Shown: positions 42,727 through 50,690 of the stretch, piece by piece
Layout: every line of letters begins with the position of its first letter
Numbering within the stretch: the first letter of the stretch is position 1
The notes under the pieces: generated by a model
What the model was told of the DNA's origin: nothing
The model's database searches: none
The model's input: the letters and a program-made list of their open reading frames with translations, nothing else
Program-made: the position numbers and the translations under genes
Origin: Chloroflexi bacterium bin125
Lineage (GTDB): Bacteria; Chloroflexota; Dehalococcoidia; Bin125
NCBI GenBank assembly: GCA_002239025.1
Contig: MPNM01000014.1
Coordinates: 21,638 to 85,637 of the forward strand
Length of the DNA stretch: 64,000 bases
Reading direction: 5' to 3'

Positions 42727-43557
42727 TCAACGCTCTTGGCCGAACGGCCAGAGGGCGTAAATGTCGCGTCGTGGCCGGCCGGACTGCTGGGCGACGAACC
42801 TGGCGGCCTGGGACCTTGATGCTCCCTGTTCGGCGGCTTCGGCGAGGGCGTCTGCGATTTGGGCGTCTGACCAGAGAGTGGGTTCTTCCTGCGGTGGGGT
42901 GATCAAGATGGTGAACTCACCCCTGGGTTGAGCGAATTCGTCGATTGCGTCTGCAGGTGAACCGCGCCAGATCTGTTCGTGCAGTTTGGTTAATTCGCGT
43001 CCGACGACGAGGTGGGCCTCGGGCATGACCTCGTCGATGTCCCTGAGCGTGTCGAGAATGCGGCGCGGGGACTCGAAGATGATGGTTCCAGTTGCTCGCT
43101 CCGTGACCTGTTGGAGCCGGGCACGTCGTTCTCCAGTCTTGCGGGGAAGAAAGCCGTGCAAGTAGACGCCAGGTGAGGCGGCGCCGCTCACCGACCACAG
43201 TGCGATTGATGCTGCTGGTCCGGGAATGGGAACGATCTGGATTTCAGCCTTGACCGCAGCCCCAATCAGGTTCCTGCCGGGATCGGAGACGCCTGGCGTG
43301 CCGGCATCGGAGACCAAGGCTATAGATTGCCCGTCGTGCATACGCTCGACCAGTCGCTGCGCGTCGTGACCTCGGTCGTGATAGGGGATGACTTGCGTGT
43401 CGATCTCGAAGTGACGCAGCAGGGTACGGGCGACCGGCACATGTTCGGCCGCGATCAGGTCGACTTCTCCGAGGACTCGCAGTGCACGTATGGTGATGTC
43501 CTCCAGGTTGCCGATTGGTGTTGCGACGACGTAGAGAAGTCCGGGATCGTTGCTCAT
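42727..43557 (-). CDS. rsmI: 16S rRNA 2'-O-ribose C1402 methyltransferase RsmI
   Basis: About 276 residues. YVVATPIGNLEDITIRALRV, ALVSDAGTPGVSDPGRNLI, IPGPAASIALWSVSG, then GFLPRKTGERRARLQ and FESPRRILDTLRDI. Tetrapyrrole-methylase-type fold using SAM to modify C1402 of 16S rRNA. An ATG at 43557 is chosen; a GTG three codons earlier is equally possible, as neither has a clear ribosome site. Divergent from guaB3. Confidence 0.94.
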   Translation of the reverse strand: MSNDPGLLYVVATPIGNLEDITIRALRVLGEVDLIAAEHVPVARTLLRHFEIDTQVIPYHDRGHDAQRLVERMHDGQSIALVSDAGTPGVSDPGRNLIGAAVKAEIQIVPIPGPAASIALWSVSGAASPGVYLHGFLPRKTGERRARLQQVTERATGTIIFESPRRILDTLRDIDEVMPEAHLVVGRELTKLHEQIWRGSPADAIDEFAQPRGEFTILITPPQEEPTLWSDAQIADALAEAAEQGASRSQAARFVAQQSGRPRRDIYALWPFGQER

Positions 43558-43641
43558 GTGGGACACTCTAGGAGTCCTGGTGGCCGATCTGACTTACGGG
43601 TTAGCTGGTTGCAGGGAGGAACCCCCCATCAGCCTTCGGCA

Positions 43642-43664
43642 GCTTCCCCCGCAAAGGGGGAAGC
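43642..43664. repeat. Palindromic repeat, CTCCCCCT family
   Basis: GCTTCCCCC-GCAAA-GGGGGAAGC, preceded by ACCCCCCATCAGCCTTCGGCA, matching the layout of the copy near 38022. Located in the rsmI-guaB3 divergent gap. Apart from this and the hairpin near 43804, 43567-43878 shows nothing coding. Confidence 0.75.
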
Positions 43665-43803
43665 GGGGAAAGATTGAGGTGGGAGTTGTTTGGTTCTTTA
43701 CGAAATCTAGAGCGAGGGTCGGGTATCTTATGGTGACCGATGAAGGCAGGACAGGTGGTCGGTAACGTGCTTGTTTGCACGGGACACTGGCGTACAACCG
43801 AAT

Positions 43804-43826
43804 GAGCGCGGCCATGTGCCGCGCTC
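43804..43826 (+). promoter_or_regulatory. Hairpin in the guaB3 leader
   Basis: GAGCGCGGC-CATGT-GCCGCGCTC: a perfect 9-bp stem 52 bp before the guaB3 ATG, followed by AAGCGTTTAAGCGCCC, itself a small inverted repeat. No T tract follows, so it is not a classical terminator. It may stabilise the mRNA or be a regulatory leader. Not matched to a known riboswitch. Confidence 0.35.
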
Positions 43827-43878
43827 AAGCGTTTAAGCGCCCAACCGACAGTCCGGCGCAGCAGCAAAGGGGAGACAG

Positions 43879-45099
43879 ATGACCACGTTGACGCATCGCG
43901 AACCGCTGACTCCCGGACAAGAGCTGGTGCAGGGCGCCTACGAATCGGGGATTGAGCCGATGCCGCAGCCGCGACGCAAGTCGCTGCAGGAGGCGTACGG
44001 GTTCGACGATGTGGCGATCGTTCCCGGTGCAGTCACGATCAATCCTGAGCTGACGGATGTATCGACGGTGCTGGCCGGTCAGCATCTGCAGATTCCAATC
44101 CTGGCGTCGGCAATGGACGCAGTGGTTGATCCGCATTTCGCGATCGAAGTTGGCCGCCATGGTGGTATGGCCGTGCTCAACCTTGAGGGTTTGCAATGCC
44201 GCTTTGATGATCCAGCGGAAGTGCTGCATGAAGTCGCGGGAAGCGACACGGAGACTGCGACGGAGATTCTGCAGCGCGCCTACACCACTCCGATTCGAGA
44301 TGAGCTGATTGGGCTTCGCGTCCAGGAGATCAGGGATGGGGGCGTGGCTGCAGCGGTATCGGTGACTCCGCCGAACGCGAAGCGCCTGGCTTCCGCGATC
44401 AAGGCAGCAGCGCCGGATGTCTTCGTTGTCCAGTCGACGGTCACGACCGCGCGTCACTATTCGCGTTCTGAGCGTGGACTGATCCTGCGCGAACTGATCA
44501 GCGAGATGGAGATCCCCACGCTGGTCGGCAACACGGTCGGATTTGAGGCGTCGATTGAGTTGATGGAAGAGGGGATCGAAGGATTGCTGGTCGGCGTCGG
44601 ACCGGGAGCGGCCTGTACGTCTCGTGAAGTGCTGGGGATTGGCGTGCCCCAGGTGTCGGCGACGATCGAGTGCGCGTATGCGCGCGATGTCTACTACGAG
44701 CGCACGGGTCGCTACGTGCCGATCATCACAGACGGTGGCATCCGCACGGGTGGCGACTTCTGCAAGGCGCTGGTCTCTGGCGCGGACGCAGTGATGATTG
44801 GCTCGCCGTTCGCCGGTGCGCTTGAGGCGCCTGGCCAGGGATTCCACTGGGGCATGGCGACGCCGCACGCGGAGTTGCCGCGCGGTGTCCGCGTGCACGT
44901 CGGTCAGCACACGACGCTGGATCGGCTGCTGTTTGGTCCGACTTCGAGGACGGATGGCACGGAGAATCTGATCGGTGCATTGCGGACGTGCATGGGCAGT
45001 GTCGGCGCGGAGACGATACGTGATCTGCAGCAGACCGAGATGGTGATTGCTCCGGCGATCAAGACCGAGGGCAAGCGGTATCAGATGATGCGGGACTAG
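43879..45099 (+). CDS. guaB3: GuaB3-type IMP dehydrogenase family protein (no CBS domains)
   Basis: 406 residues. TIM-barrel IMPDH/GMPR fold lacking the CBS pair of GuaB. Catalytic loop [18 protein letters not shown] with Cys at about 246; [20 protein letters not shown] and [20 protein letters not shown] bind phosphate. GuaB3 proteins of Actinobacteria and Cyanobacteria share this loop and oxidise IMP to XMP with NAD, whereas GMP reductases differ. GGGGAGACAG precedes the ATG. Flanked by repeats on both sides. Confidence 0.88.
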   Translation: MTTLTHREPLTPGQELVQGAYESGIEPMPQPRRKSLQEAYGFDDVAIVPGAVTINPELTDVSTVLAGQHLQIPILASAMDAVVDPHFAIEVGRHGGMAVLNLEGLQCRFDDPAEVLHEVAGSDTETATEILQRAYTTPIRDELIGLRVQEIRDGGVAAAVSVTPPNAKRLASAIKAAAPDVFVVQSTVTTARHYSRSERGLILRELISEMEIPTLVGNTVGFEASIELMEEGIEGLLVGVGPGAACTSREVLGIGVPQVSATIECAYARDVYYERTGRYVPIITDGGIRTGGDFCKALVSGADAVMIGSPFAGALEAPGQGFHWGMATPHAELPRGVRVHVGQHTTLDRLLFGPTSRTDGTENLIGALRTCMGSVGAETIRDLQQTEMVIAPAIKTEGKRYQMMRD

Positions 45100-45162
45100 G
45101 ATTGCTCGGGTTGAGTTGCTGAGAGTCGGGCATCACTGAGATCTGATGGACCTGATGGCCGG

Positions 45163-45227
45163 GACCCCCTCAGCCCCCGTTCAAGCCGGGGGCAGGCTCT
45201 TCGGCAGCTCCCCCTGCAAGGGGGAGC
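45163..45227. repeat. Palindromic repeat, CTCCCCCT family
   Basis: GCTCCCCCT-GCA-AGGGGGAGC (45207-45227), preceded by ACCCCCTCAGCCCCCG, an inserted CAAGCCGGGGGCAGGC segment and CTTCGGCA. Same orientation as the copies at 38022 and 43642. It lies between convergent guaB3 and the serine hydrolase. Confidence 0.78.
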
Positions 45228-45262
45228 AAATTGAAGGTACCCACCTTGCATTTGCAATCTTG

Positions 45263-46423
45263 TCAGAGCGCTTCGTAGAAGAGATCGAGTAGGCGGCGTG
45301 TGTGGCGGTGTTGCCAGCCTCCTCGGCCCTGGTTCATGACATAGCCCCAGCCGACCCTGGCGTCGGGATCGGCGAAGGCGAGGGAGCCTCCTCCGCCGAA
45401 GTGGCCAAAGGTGCGCGGGTTTGGTCCGAGTGGACGCTCGGCCATCGTGAGCTGAAATCCTGCGCCGAACCGGGTGGGACGGCCAAGGATGCGGTCAATG
45501 CCATAGACCTGCTCGGCCGACATCTGGTCGATGGTCTCGGGATTGAGGACGTGGTGGCCGTCGAGCTGGCCGTCGGTCGCCAGGGCTCCGAAGAGTCGGG
45601 CCAGACCCCTGGAGGCTCCGTGACCTGTTGTGGAGGGGAACTCGGCGGCTCGGTACTCGCGGGTGTTTTGCGAGCCCGGTCCGCTGGGAATGTGTGGCGG
45701 ATTTCGTCCACCCAGCGTTTGAAGTGCGTTGGGCGGCGCGCGACGGAAGTCGGGCGGTTGTTGGATGGGCAGCATGTCGGCGGTACGGATGTCGTGCTGG
45801 GCTTTGGTGCCGAAGTGGAAGTCGAGCTCGATTGGTTGGCTGAGGTCGATTTGCAGGTGCTCTCCGATTGACCGGCCGGTGACGCGACGGATCACTTCGC
45901 CGATCAGGAAGCCCTGCGTGTTGGAGTGATAGCCGTGTCCCTTGCCCGGCGTCCACCAGGGCTCCTGCTGGGCGAGGGCGGAGGTCATAAGCTCCCAATC
46001 GAGGAATGCTCCGGCCGGAAGAGGACGGCGTATTGCGGCCAAGCCGCTCTCGTGCGTCAGGAGCCAGCGGACAGGGATGTCGGCTTTGCCTTTCTGGGCA
46101 AACTCAGGCCAGTAGCCGGCAACTTTGCGGTCAATGTCGAGTTCGCCACGCTCCGCCATTCGCCATGCGAGGATGGCGCAGATTGCCTTGCCGACTGAGT
46201 AACAGCAGACGATGGTGTCGTCGGCCCAGGGTTTGGTGTGCTGTGCGTCGGTCCAGCCGCCGTAGATGTCGATGACCAATTCTCCGTTGAGGGAGACGGC
46301 GAGCGCGGCTCCGGTTTCGGAGCGATCGACGAAGTTTTGTTGGAACTGCTCTTTGACGGCCAGGAAGCGCGGGTCGCAGTGCCCCTGCACCGGGGCGTCG
46401 GCGGGCGACGGGAGTTGATCCAT
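45263..46423 (-). CDS. Beta-lactamase-fold serine hydrolase (class C/EstB-like)
   Basis: 386 residues. Catalytic SxxK in CCYSVGKAICAIL (about 75-78), the YxN motif in GYHSNTQGFLIGE, and a GHFGGGGSLAF segment replacing KTG (HxG type). That combination marks the serine-hydrolase/esterase branch related to class C penicillinases and EstB. No signal peptide, so cytoplasmic. Likely an esterase or amidase of unknown substrate rather than a resistance enzyme. Confidence 0.87.
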   Translation of the reverse strand: MDQLPSPADAPVQGHCDPRFLAVKEQFQQNFVDRSETGAALAVSLNGELVIDIYGGWTDAQHTKPWADDTIVCCYSVGKAICAILAWRMAERGELDIDRKVAGYWPEFAQKGKADIPVRWLLTHESGLAAIRRPLPAGAFLDWELMTSALAQQEPWWTPGKGHGYHSNTQGFLIGEVIRRVTGRSIGEHLQIDLSQPIELDFHFGTKAQHDIRTADMLPIQQPPDFRRAPPNALQTLGGRNPPHIPSGPGSQNTREYRAAEFPSTTGHGASRGLARLFGALATDGQLDGHHVLNPETIDQMSAEQVYGIDRILGRPTRFGAGFQLTMAERPLGPNPRTFGHFGGGGSLAFADPDARVGWGYVMNQGRGGWQHRHTRRLLDLFYEAL

Positions 46424-46485
46424 TTTGCTGAATAATCCGCTGTGACGAACGCAGGAACAGTCCCCAAGCGAAAGGGTCTTCTGAA

Positions 46486-47187
46486 TCAGCTAGGACTTGG
46501 TCCCCAGCGACGTCGGATCGCCGCAATGAGATCATCAGGCTCTTTGCTCCGTGGTCCATCCGAGGGCCAGGTAAGGAATCGCGAGCATTTGCTGCCTGTT
46601 TGCTCTTCTAGCCAGTCGAGAAAAATCTTAGACCCTTGGGACTGGTTGCAGCGAGATGAGATCAATGCCAGATTGCTCCAGACGTGCTTACCGCCGCGCT
46701 TCCGAGGCCGGATGTGGGCAATCTCGTAATCTTGGAGCAAGTGACCGCTGTCATGCTGGAAGCCGCAGTCTGGACGGCTACGCCGACATGCGCAGCCACT
46801 GCCGTCACGCAGCTTTAGGACTTTTAGGATCTCCGCGCGATTTGCAGGTACTGGAAATCGCATATCGATTTCTCGGTCGAATCGATTCATGATTTGAACC
46901 TGTTGTTTCCAATCTAGACTCCATGCCTCTCTTCCATTACCGAACACATATCTCGCCCACTCGTACAGCCCATGATCGGAGAGGAAGGGGAAGAGGGTAT
47001 CGAGATCATCGATAATGGGGCATCCGACCAACGACAGCTGTCCATCATCCCTATCAGCCACCTGGAGTTGAAGGTACGAGACCTTGACCAGGTCGGTCGA
47101 CATTGGCGTCTGTTTCGGACAACCTCCGCCGTCGTGACAATCGCAAGCACATTCTGTTTCTGAATGTTGAGACGCATTCGTCGGCAT
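46486..47187 (-). CDS. Orphan HNH endonuclease-like protein with Cys-rich segments
   Basis: 233 residues. HNH core: DYEIAHIRPRKRGGKHVWSN then LALISSRCNQSQGSK (about 155-190). It has the catalytic His, structural Asn and a final Cys-Asn. Cys-rich stretches CACDCHDGGGC (about 13-23) and CACRRSRPDC (about 132-141) could form zinc sites. Base composition is lower in GC than its neighbours. No methylase, integrase or phage genes adjoin it. Could be a stand-alone defence or homing-type nuclease. No ribosome site is clear, so the start may lie further in. Confidence 0.68.
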   Translation of the reverse strand: MPTNASQHSETECACDCHDGGGCPKQTPMSTDLVKVSYLQLQVADRDDGQLSLVGCPIIDDLDTLFPFLSDHGLYEWARYVFGNGREAWSLDWKQQVQIMNRFDREIDMRFPVPANRAEILKVLKLRDGSGCACRRSRPDCGFQHDSGHLLQDYEIAHIRPRKRGGKHVWSNLALISSRCNQSQGSKIFLDWLEEQTGSKCSRFLTWPSDGPRSKEPDDLIAAIRRRWGPSPS

Positions 47188-47239
47188 CAGCGCAGGCTTT
47201 CGTCCCCTTCAAGTTCCATCTTCGAGTCTAATCGCTCGG

Positions 47240-48112
47240 TCATCCGGCGATGATACGGATCGCTCGCGGTCGTTGGGAGACGTCGTCAAGGACGGTGATG
47301 TCGGCGTTGGGCAGCATCTGGCGTGCGGCGTCGGCGATGGCCGACTCCTGCCCTGGATCGACCTCGAGCACGGCGACGCCGTTGGGATGCAGTCTCGACG
47401 GAAGCTGCGTGATCAGTCTGAGAATCAGCTCAGTGCCTCGAGTGCCGGGCGTGAGCGCGATGCGCGGCTCGTGTTCCGCGACTTCAGGCTCGAGTTCGCT
47501 GAGGCGCTCCTCAGGGATGTAAGGCAGGTTGGCGACGACGCAATGAAAGGGCCCTGGCAGCGGCGTGAGCAGGTCACCCTGGACGAAGGCCGCGTTGGGC
47601 CGTCGAAGAATTCGTTGGGCGTTCTCCCGGGCGACGAGCAGCGCGTCACGAGAAACATCGCTACAGATCAGGTTGATCCCGCGGCGATGCTTGGCGAGTG
47701 CGATGCCGACCGCGCCGGAGCCAGCACCAACATCCGCGACATGCGCGGTACGAATTCTGGCCTGGCGCATATGGTCAAGTGCTGCGTCCACGAGTAGCTC
47801 GGACTCGGGCCGGGGGATCAGCACATCTGGGGTAACACGGAACTCGAGTCGATAGAACTCGCGAGTGCCCGTGATGTAAGCCAGCGGCGTGCGAGTTGTG
47901 CGCTCTGCGACGGCGGACTCGAACCGCTGCTTGGCGGCAGGATCGATCGCATCGGTCAGTGAGGCATAGAGCTGAGCGCGTGAGAGCCCGGTGGCGTGTC
48001 TGAGAAGAACTTCGGCCTCGAAGCGAGCGTCGTTGATTTTGGCCATTTCCAGTGCGGACGCGCCTGCCAGCCAGACATCTCGGAGCATCGCGGGGGTTGT
48101 TGGAGTAGTCAT
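47240..48112 (-). CDS. prmC: Release factor glutamine N5-methyltransferase
   Basis: 290 residues. SAM motif HVADVGAGSGAVGIALAKHR, catalytic VVANLPYIPEERLSELEPEV (NPPY variant NLPY) and N-terminal helical recognition domain. It methylates the Gln of the GGQ motif in release factors. Start ATG overlaps the prfA stop (ATGA), so it is coupled to its substrate gene, the classical arrangement. Confidence 0.94.
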   Translation of the reverse strand: MTTPTTPAMLRDVWLAGASALEMAKINDARFEAEVLLRHATGLSRAQLYASLTDAIDPAAKQRFESAVAERTTRTPLAYITGTREFYRLEFRVTPDVLIPRPESELLVDAALDHMRQARIRTAHVADVGAGSGAVGIALAKHRRGINLICSDVSRDALLVARENAQRILRRPNAAFVQGDLLTPLPGPFHCVVANLPYIPEERLSELEPEVAEHEPRIALTPGTRGTELILRLITQLPSRLHPNGVAVLEVDPGQESAIADAARQMLPNADITVLDDVSQRPRAIRIIAG

Positions 48113-49212
48113 GCGGACGCTTCCGCGAGCAGCCGCGCTTCCTCGGCGGTGGCGGCGGCGTCGATCAGGGGGTCGAGGTTGCCGTCGAGCATGCCGTCGA
48201 GGTCGTGGCGGGTCAGGCCGATGCGGTGATCGGTGACTCGGTTTTCGGGAAAATTGTACGTGCGAATCTTCTCTGAACGATCTCCCGAGCCGACCTGCGA
48301 GCGGCGGAAATCGGCTCGTTCTTGATCGGCGGCCATGCGCTGTTGCTCGTACAGCCTGGCACGCAGTACCGACATCGCCTTGATCTTGTTCTTGAGCTGA
48401 GATCGCTCGTCAGTGCAGGTCACGACGATGCCGCTGGGCTCGTGGGTGAGCCGGACGCCGGTCTGGACCTTGTTGACGTTCTGTCCGCCAGCGCCGCCGG
48501 AGTGGAATAAGTCGAGGCGGATTTCCGCCTCGTCGAGATCGACATCGACGGCTTCCGCCTCAGGCATCACTGCGACGGTGGCGGTCGAGGTGTGGATCCG
48601 TCCCTGCGCTTCGGTTTCGGGGACGCGCTGGACTCGGTGGACGCCGGATTCGTACTTGAGTCGGGAGAACGCGCCGTCGCCGTCAATCTGACAGATGACT
48701 TCCTTGAACCCGCCCTTGGCGTTTTCGGACATGCTGAGCAGGTCGGTGTGCCAGCGACGGCCCTCGGCGTAGCGAACGTAGGCGCGATAGAGGTCGGCAG
48801 CCCAGAGACCAGCTTCATCGCCGCCTGCGCCGGCGCGTATCTCGACGATCACATTGCGCTCATCGTTCGGATCTCGCGGCAGCAGCGCTCGCTTGGCGTC
48901 TTCCTCGAGCTGTTCAATCTCTTCGCGAAGCTCGGTGGCTTCCATCTGCGCGAACTCGCGCATTTCGTCGTCGTCGGCCTCTTCGAGCACCTCGCGGGCT
49001 TGCTGCAGTTGGTCCGAGGCGGTGCGGTAGCGATGCAACAGGTTGATCTTCTCCTGCAGAGACGAATGCTCCCTGGCCAGGGTTTGCAGGCGAGCCGGGT
49101 TGTTGGAAGTGGCCGGGTCGGCCATCTCCTGCTCGATCTCATTGAAGCGCTTGGCGACATCCTCGAGTCGAGCCCACATCGGCGCGCTGTCGGACGGTGC
49201 TGTGACGGCCAT
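48109..49212 (-). CDS. prfA: Peptide chain release factor 1
   Basis: 367 residues. The GGQ loop is in HSGGAGGQNVNKVQTGVRLT (about 238-257); AGAGGDEAGLWAADLYRAY starts domain 2. The anticodon-like P-x-T-type tripeptide region in domain 2 and RIRTYNFPENRVTDHRI-like end (KIRTYNFPENRVTDHRIGLT) fit RF1. It terminates translation at UAA/UAG. hisS lies 8 bp upstream, prmC overlaps downstream: hisS-prfA-prmC operon. Confidence 0.95.
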   Translation of the reverse strand: MAVTAPSDSAPMWARLEDVAKRFNEIEQEMADPATSNNPARLQTLAREHSSLQEKINLLHRYRTASDQLQQAREVLEEADDDEMREFAQMEATELREEIEQLEEDAKRALLPRDPNDERNVIVEIRAGAGGDEAGLWAADLYRAYVRYAEGRRWHTDLLSMSENAKGGFKEVICQIDGDGAFSRLKYESGVHRVQRVPETEAQGRIHTSTATVAVMPEAEAVDVDLDEAEIRLDLFHSGGAGGQNVNKVQTGVRLTHEPSGIVVTCTDERSQLKNKIKAMSVLRARLYEQQRMAADQERADFRRSQVGSGDRSEKIRTYNFPENRVTDHRIGLTRHDLDGMLDGNLDPLIDAAATAEEARLLAEASA

Positions 49213-49220
49213 GACGAACC

Positions 49221-50591
49221 TCAGTCCTGCGCCTGAGTATATGGAAGGTCGGGCGAATCTTCGTCGAGGATCTGTTCGAAGTCGGTCGAAAACTCGTCAA
49301 TCATTTCGTCCAGTAGTTGGTCCATCAAGCTTTCGGCGAGGACATCCAGATTGACTTGCCACTGTTCGGACGACTGGAGGTCGCGGACGGTGACACGCTG
49401 TTCGGCGAGGTCTCGTGCGCCGGCGATCACGGCGAGCCTGGCCCCGGAGCGGTTCGCCTGCCGGAGTTGAGCCTTGAGTGATCGGCCGCCAAATGCCAAC
49501 GTTGCGCCGATGCCGACGCTGCGAAGTTCACCGGCGATGCGCGAGGCGGCAATGTCAGAACCTTCGCCGAGTGCGGCGATAAAGACATCAATGCCACTAG
49601 ACATCTCCGGGGCAAGGCCTTGCTCGCGCAAGTGGTGCGCCATTCGTTCGAGGCCCATGCCAAAGCCGATTCCCGGCGTTGGCGGCCCGCCGATCTGTTC
49701 GATCAGCCCGTCGTATCGCCCACCGGCGAGCACGGTGACCTGAGATCCTTCTACTTGCGCCGGGACGATTTCAAACACGGTGTGCGTGTAGTAGTCAAGT
49801 CCGCGGACCAGGTTTGGCCGCTCCTCGTAAGGAATTCCGAGCGCTTCCAGGTGTGACTTGACCGATTCGTAATAGGCCTGCGACTCGGGTCGGAGGTGGT
49901 CGGTGATCAGCGGCGCTCCTGCTTGAAAGGGCCGAGTGCGCTCGTCCTTGCTGTCCAACAGGCGCATTGGAGCGCGATCCCAGCGGCCCCGGTCATCGGG
50001 CGCGATCTGATTGAGGTGTGGCTCGAAGTGGGCTTTGAGCAGCGGCACGTAAGCCTGGCGATCTTGGACATCGCCGATGCTGTTGAGCAGGATCTTGAGC
50101 TCGGACAGGCCGAGCGACTGGGCGATGCGCCAGCCGAGATCGATGACTTCGGCGTCGAGCGCCGCGTCGCGGACGCCGATGGCTTCGACGCCAAACTGCG
50201 TGTGTTGCCGGGATCGTCCGGCCTGCGGTCGTTCGTAGCGGAAGATTGGCAGGTGATACGCGAGTTTGACCGGTTGGATCAGATTTGACATGCCGTGCTG
50301 CAGGTACGCCCGACAGACCGAAGCAGTGCCTTCTGGACGGAGAGCGAGGCGGTCGCCCCCGCGATCGTCGAAGATGTACATCTCTTTCTCGACGATGTCG
50401 GTACCCTCCCCGACCCCGCGTGCAAAGAGTTCCGCGTGTTCGAACGTGGGCGGCTCGATGAAGCCGAATCCTGCCAGGCGCGCTTCTTCCTGGGCATGCG
50501 AGAGGATGTGACTGTGGATGGCATAATCATCCGGCAGCAGGTCGCGCGTACCCCTGGGCGTCTGGAACTGACGGGTCGTTGATTTACTCAT
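49221..50591 (-). CDS. hisS: Histidyl-tRNA synthetase
   Basis: 456 residues. TPRGTRDLLPDDYAIHSHIL, motif 1 region IEPPTFEHAELFARGVGEGT, and DRLALRPEGTASVCRAYLQH. Motif 2 contains FRYERPQAGRSRQHTQFGVE; the histidine loop is LVRGLDYYTHTVFEIV; GIGFGMGLERMAHHL is motif 3. C-terminal anticodon domain has a long acidic extension (LLDEMIDEFSTDFEQILDED). GAGG upstream of the ATG. First gene of hisS-prfA-prmC; divergent from relA. Confidence 0.95.
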   Translation of the reverse strand: MSKSTTRQFQTPRGTRDLLPDDYAIHSHILSHAQEEARLAGFGFIEPPTFEHAELFARGVGEGTDIVEKEMYIFDDRGGDRLALRPEGTASVCRAYLQHGMSNLIQPVKLAYHLPIFRYERPQAGRSRQHTQFGVEAIGVRDAALDAEVIDLGWRIAQSLGLSELKILLNSIGDVQDRQAYVPLLKAHFEPHLNQIAPDDRGRWDRAPMRLLDSKDERTRPFQAGAPLITDHLRPESQAYYESVKSHLEALGIPYEERPNLVRGLDYYTHTVFEIVPAQVEGSQVTVLAGGRYDGLIEQIGGPPTPGIGFGMGLERMAHHLREQGLAPEMSSGIDVFIAALGEGSDIAASRIAGELRSVGIGATLAFGGRSLKAQLRQANRSGARLAVIAGARDLAEQRVTVRDLQSSEQWQVNLDVLAESLMDQLLDEMIDEFSTDFEQILDEDSPDLPYTQAQD

Positions 50592-50632
50592 CGTTGATCC
50601 TCAGGCCTCATCGTACAGACGGGTCGTCGTTT

Positions 50633-50654
50633 CACGTGTTGGTCAACAAACGTG
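50633..50654. promoter_or_regulatory. Imperfect palindrome in the hisS-relA/spoT gap
   Basis: CACGTGTTGGTCAACAAACGTG: arms CACGT...ACGTG with TTG...CAA inside, offset by two bases. Placed between the two divergent starts, where an operator could affect both. TATGAT at 50679-50684 lies 7 bases before the relA ATG, leaving almost no leader. Confidence 0.3.
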
Positions 50655-50690
50655 CGCAGGTAAAGACGTGGGCTTTTGTATGATCGATCC

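Noticed and set aside
41503..42819. 438-codon + strand frame
   Set aside because: Antisense shadow of metG and rsmI; no recognisable domain.
45263..46423. Serine hydrolase as a beta-lactam resistance gene
   Set aside because: Carries SxxK and YxN but an HxG-type third motif and no signal peptide, which fits esterase-like members better.
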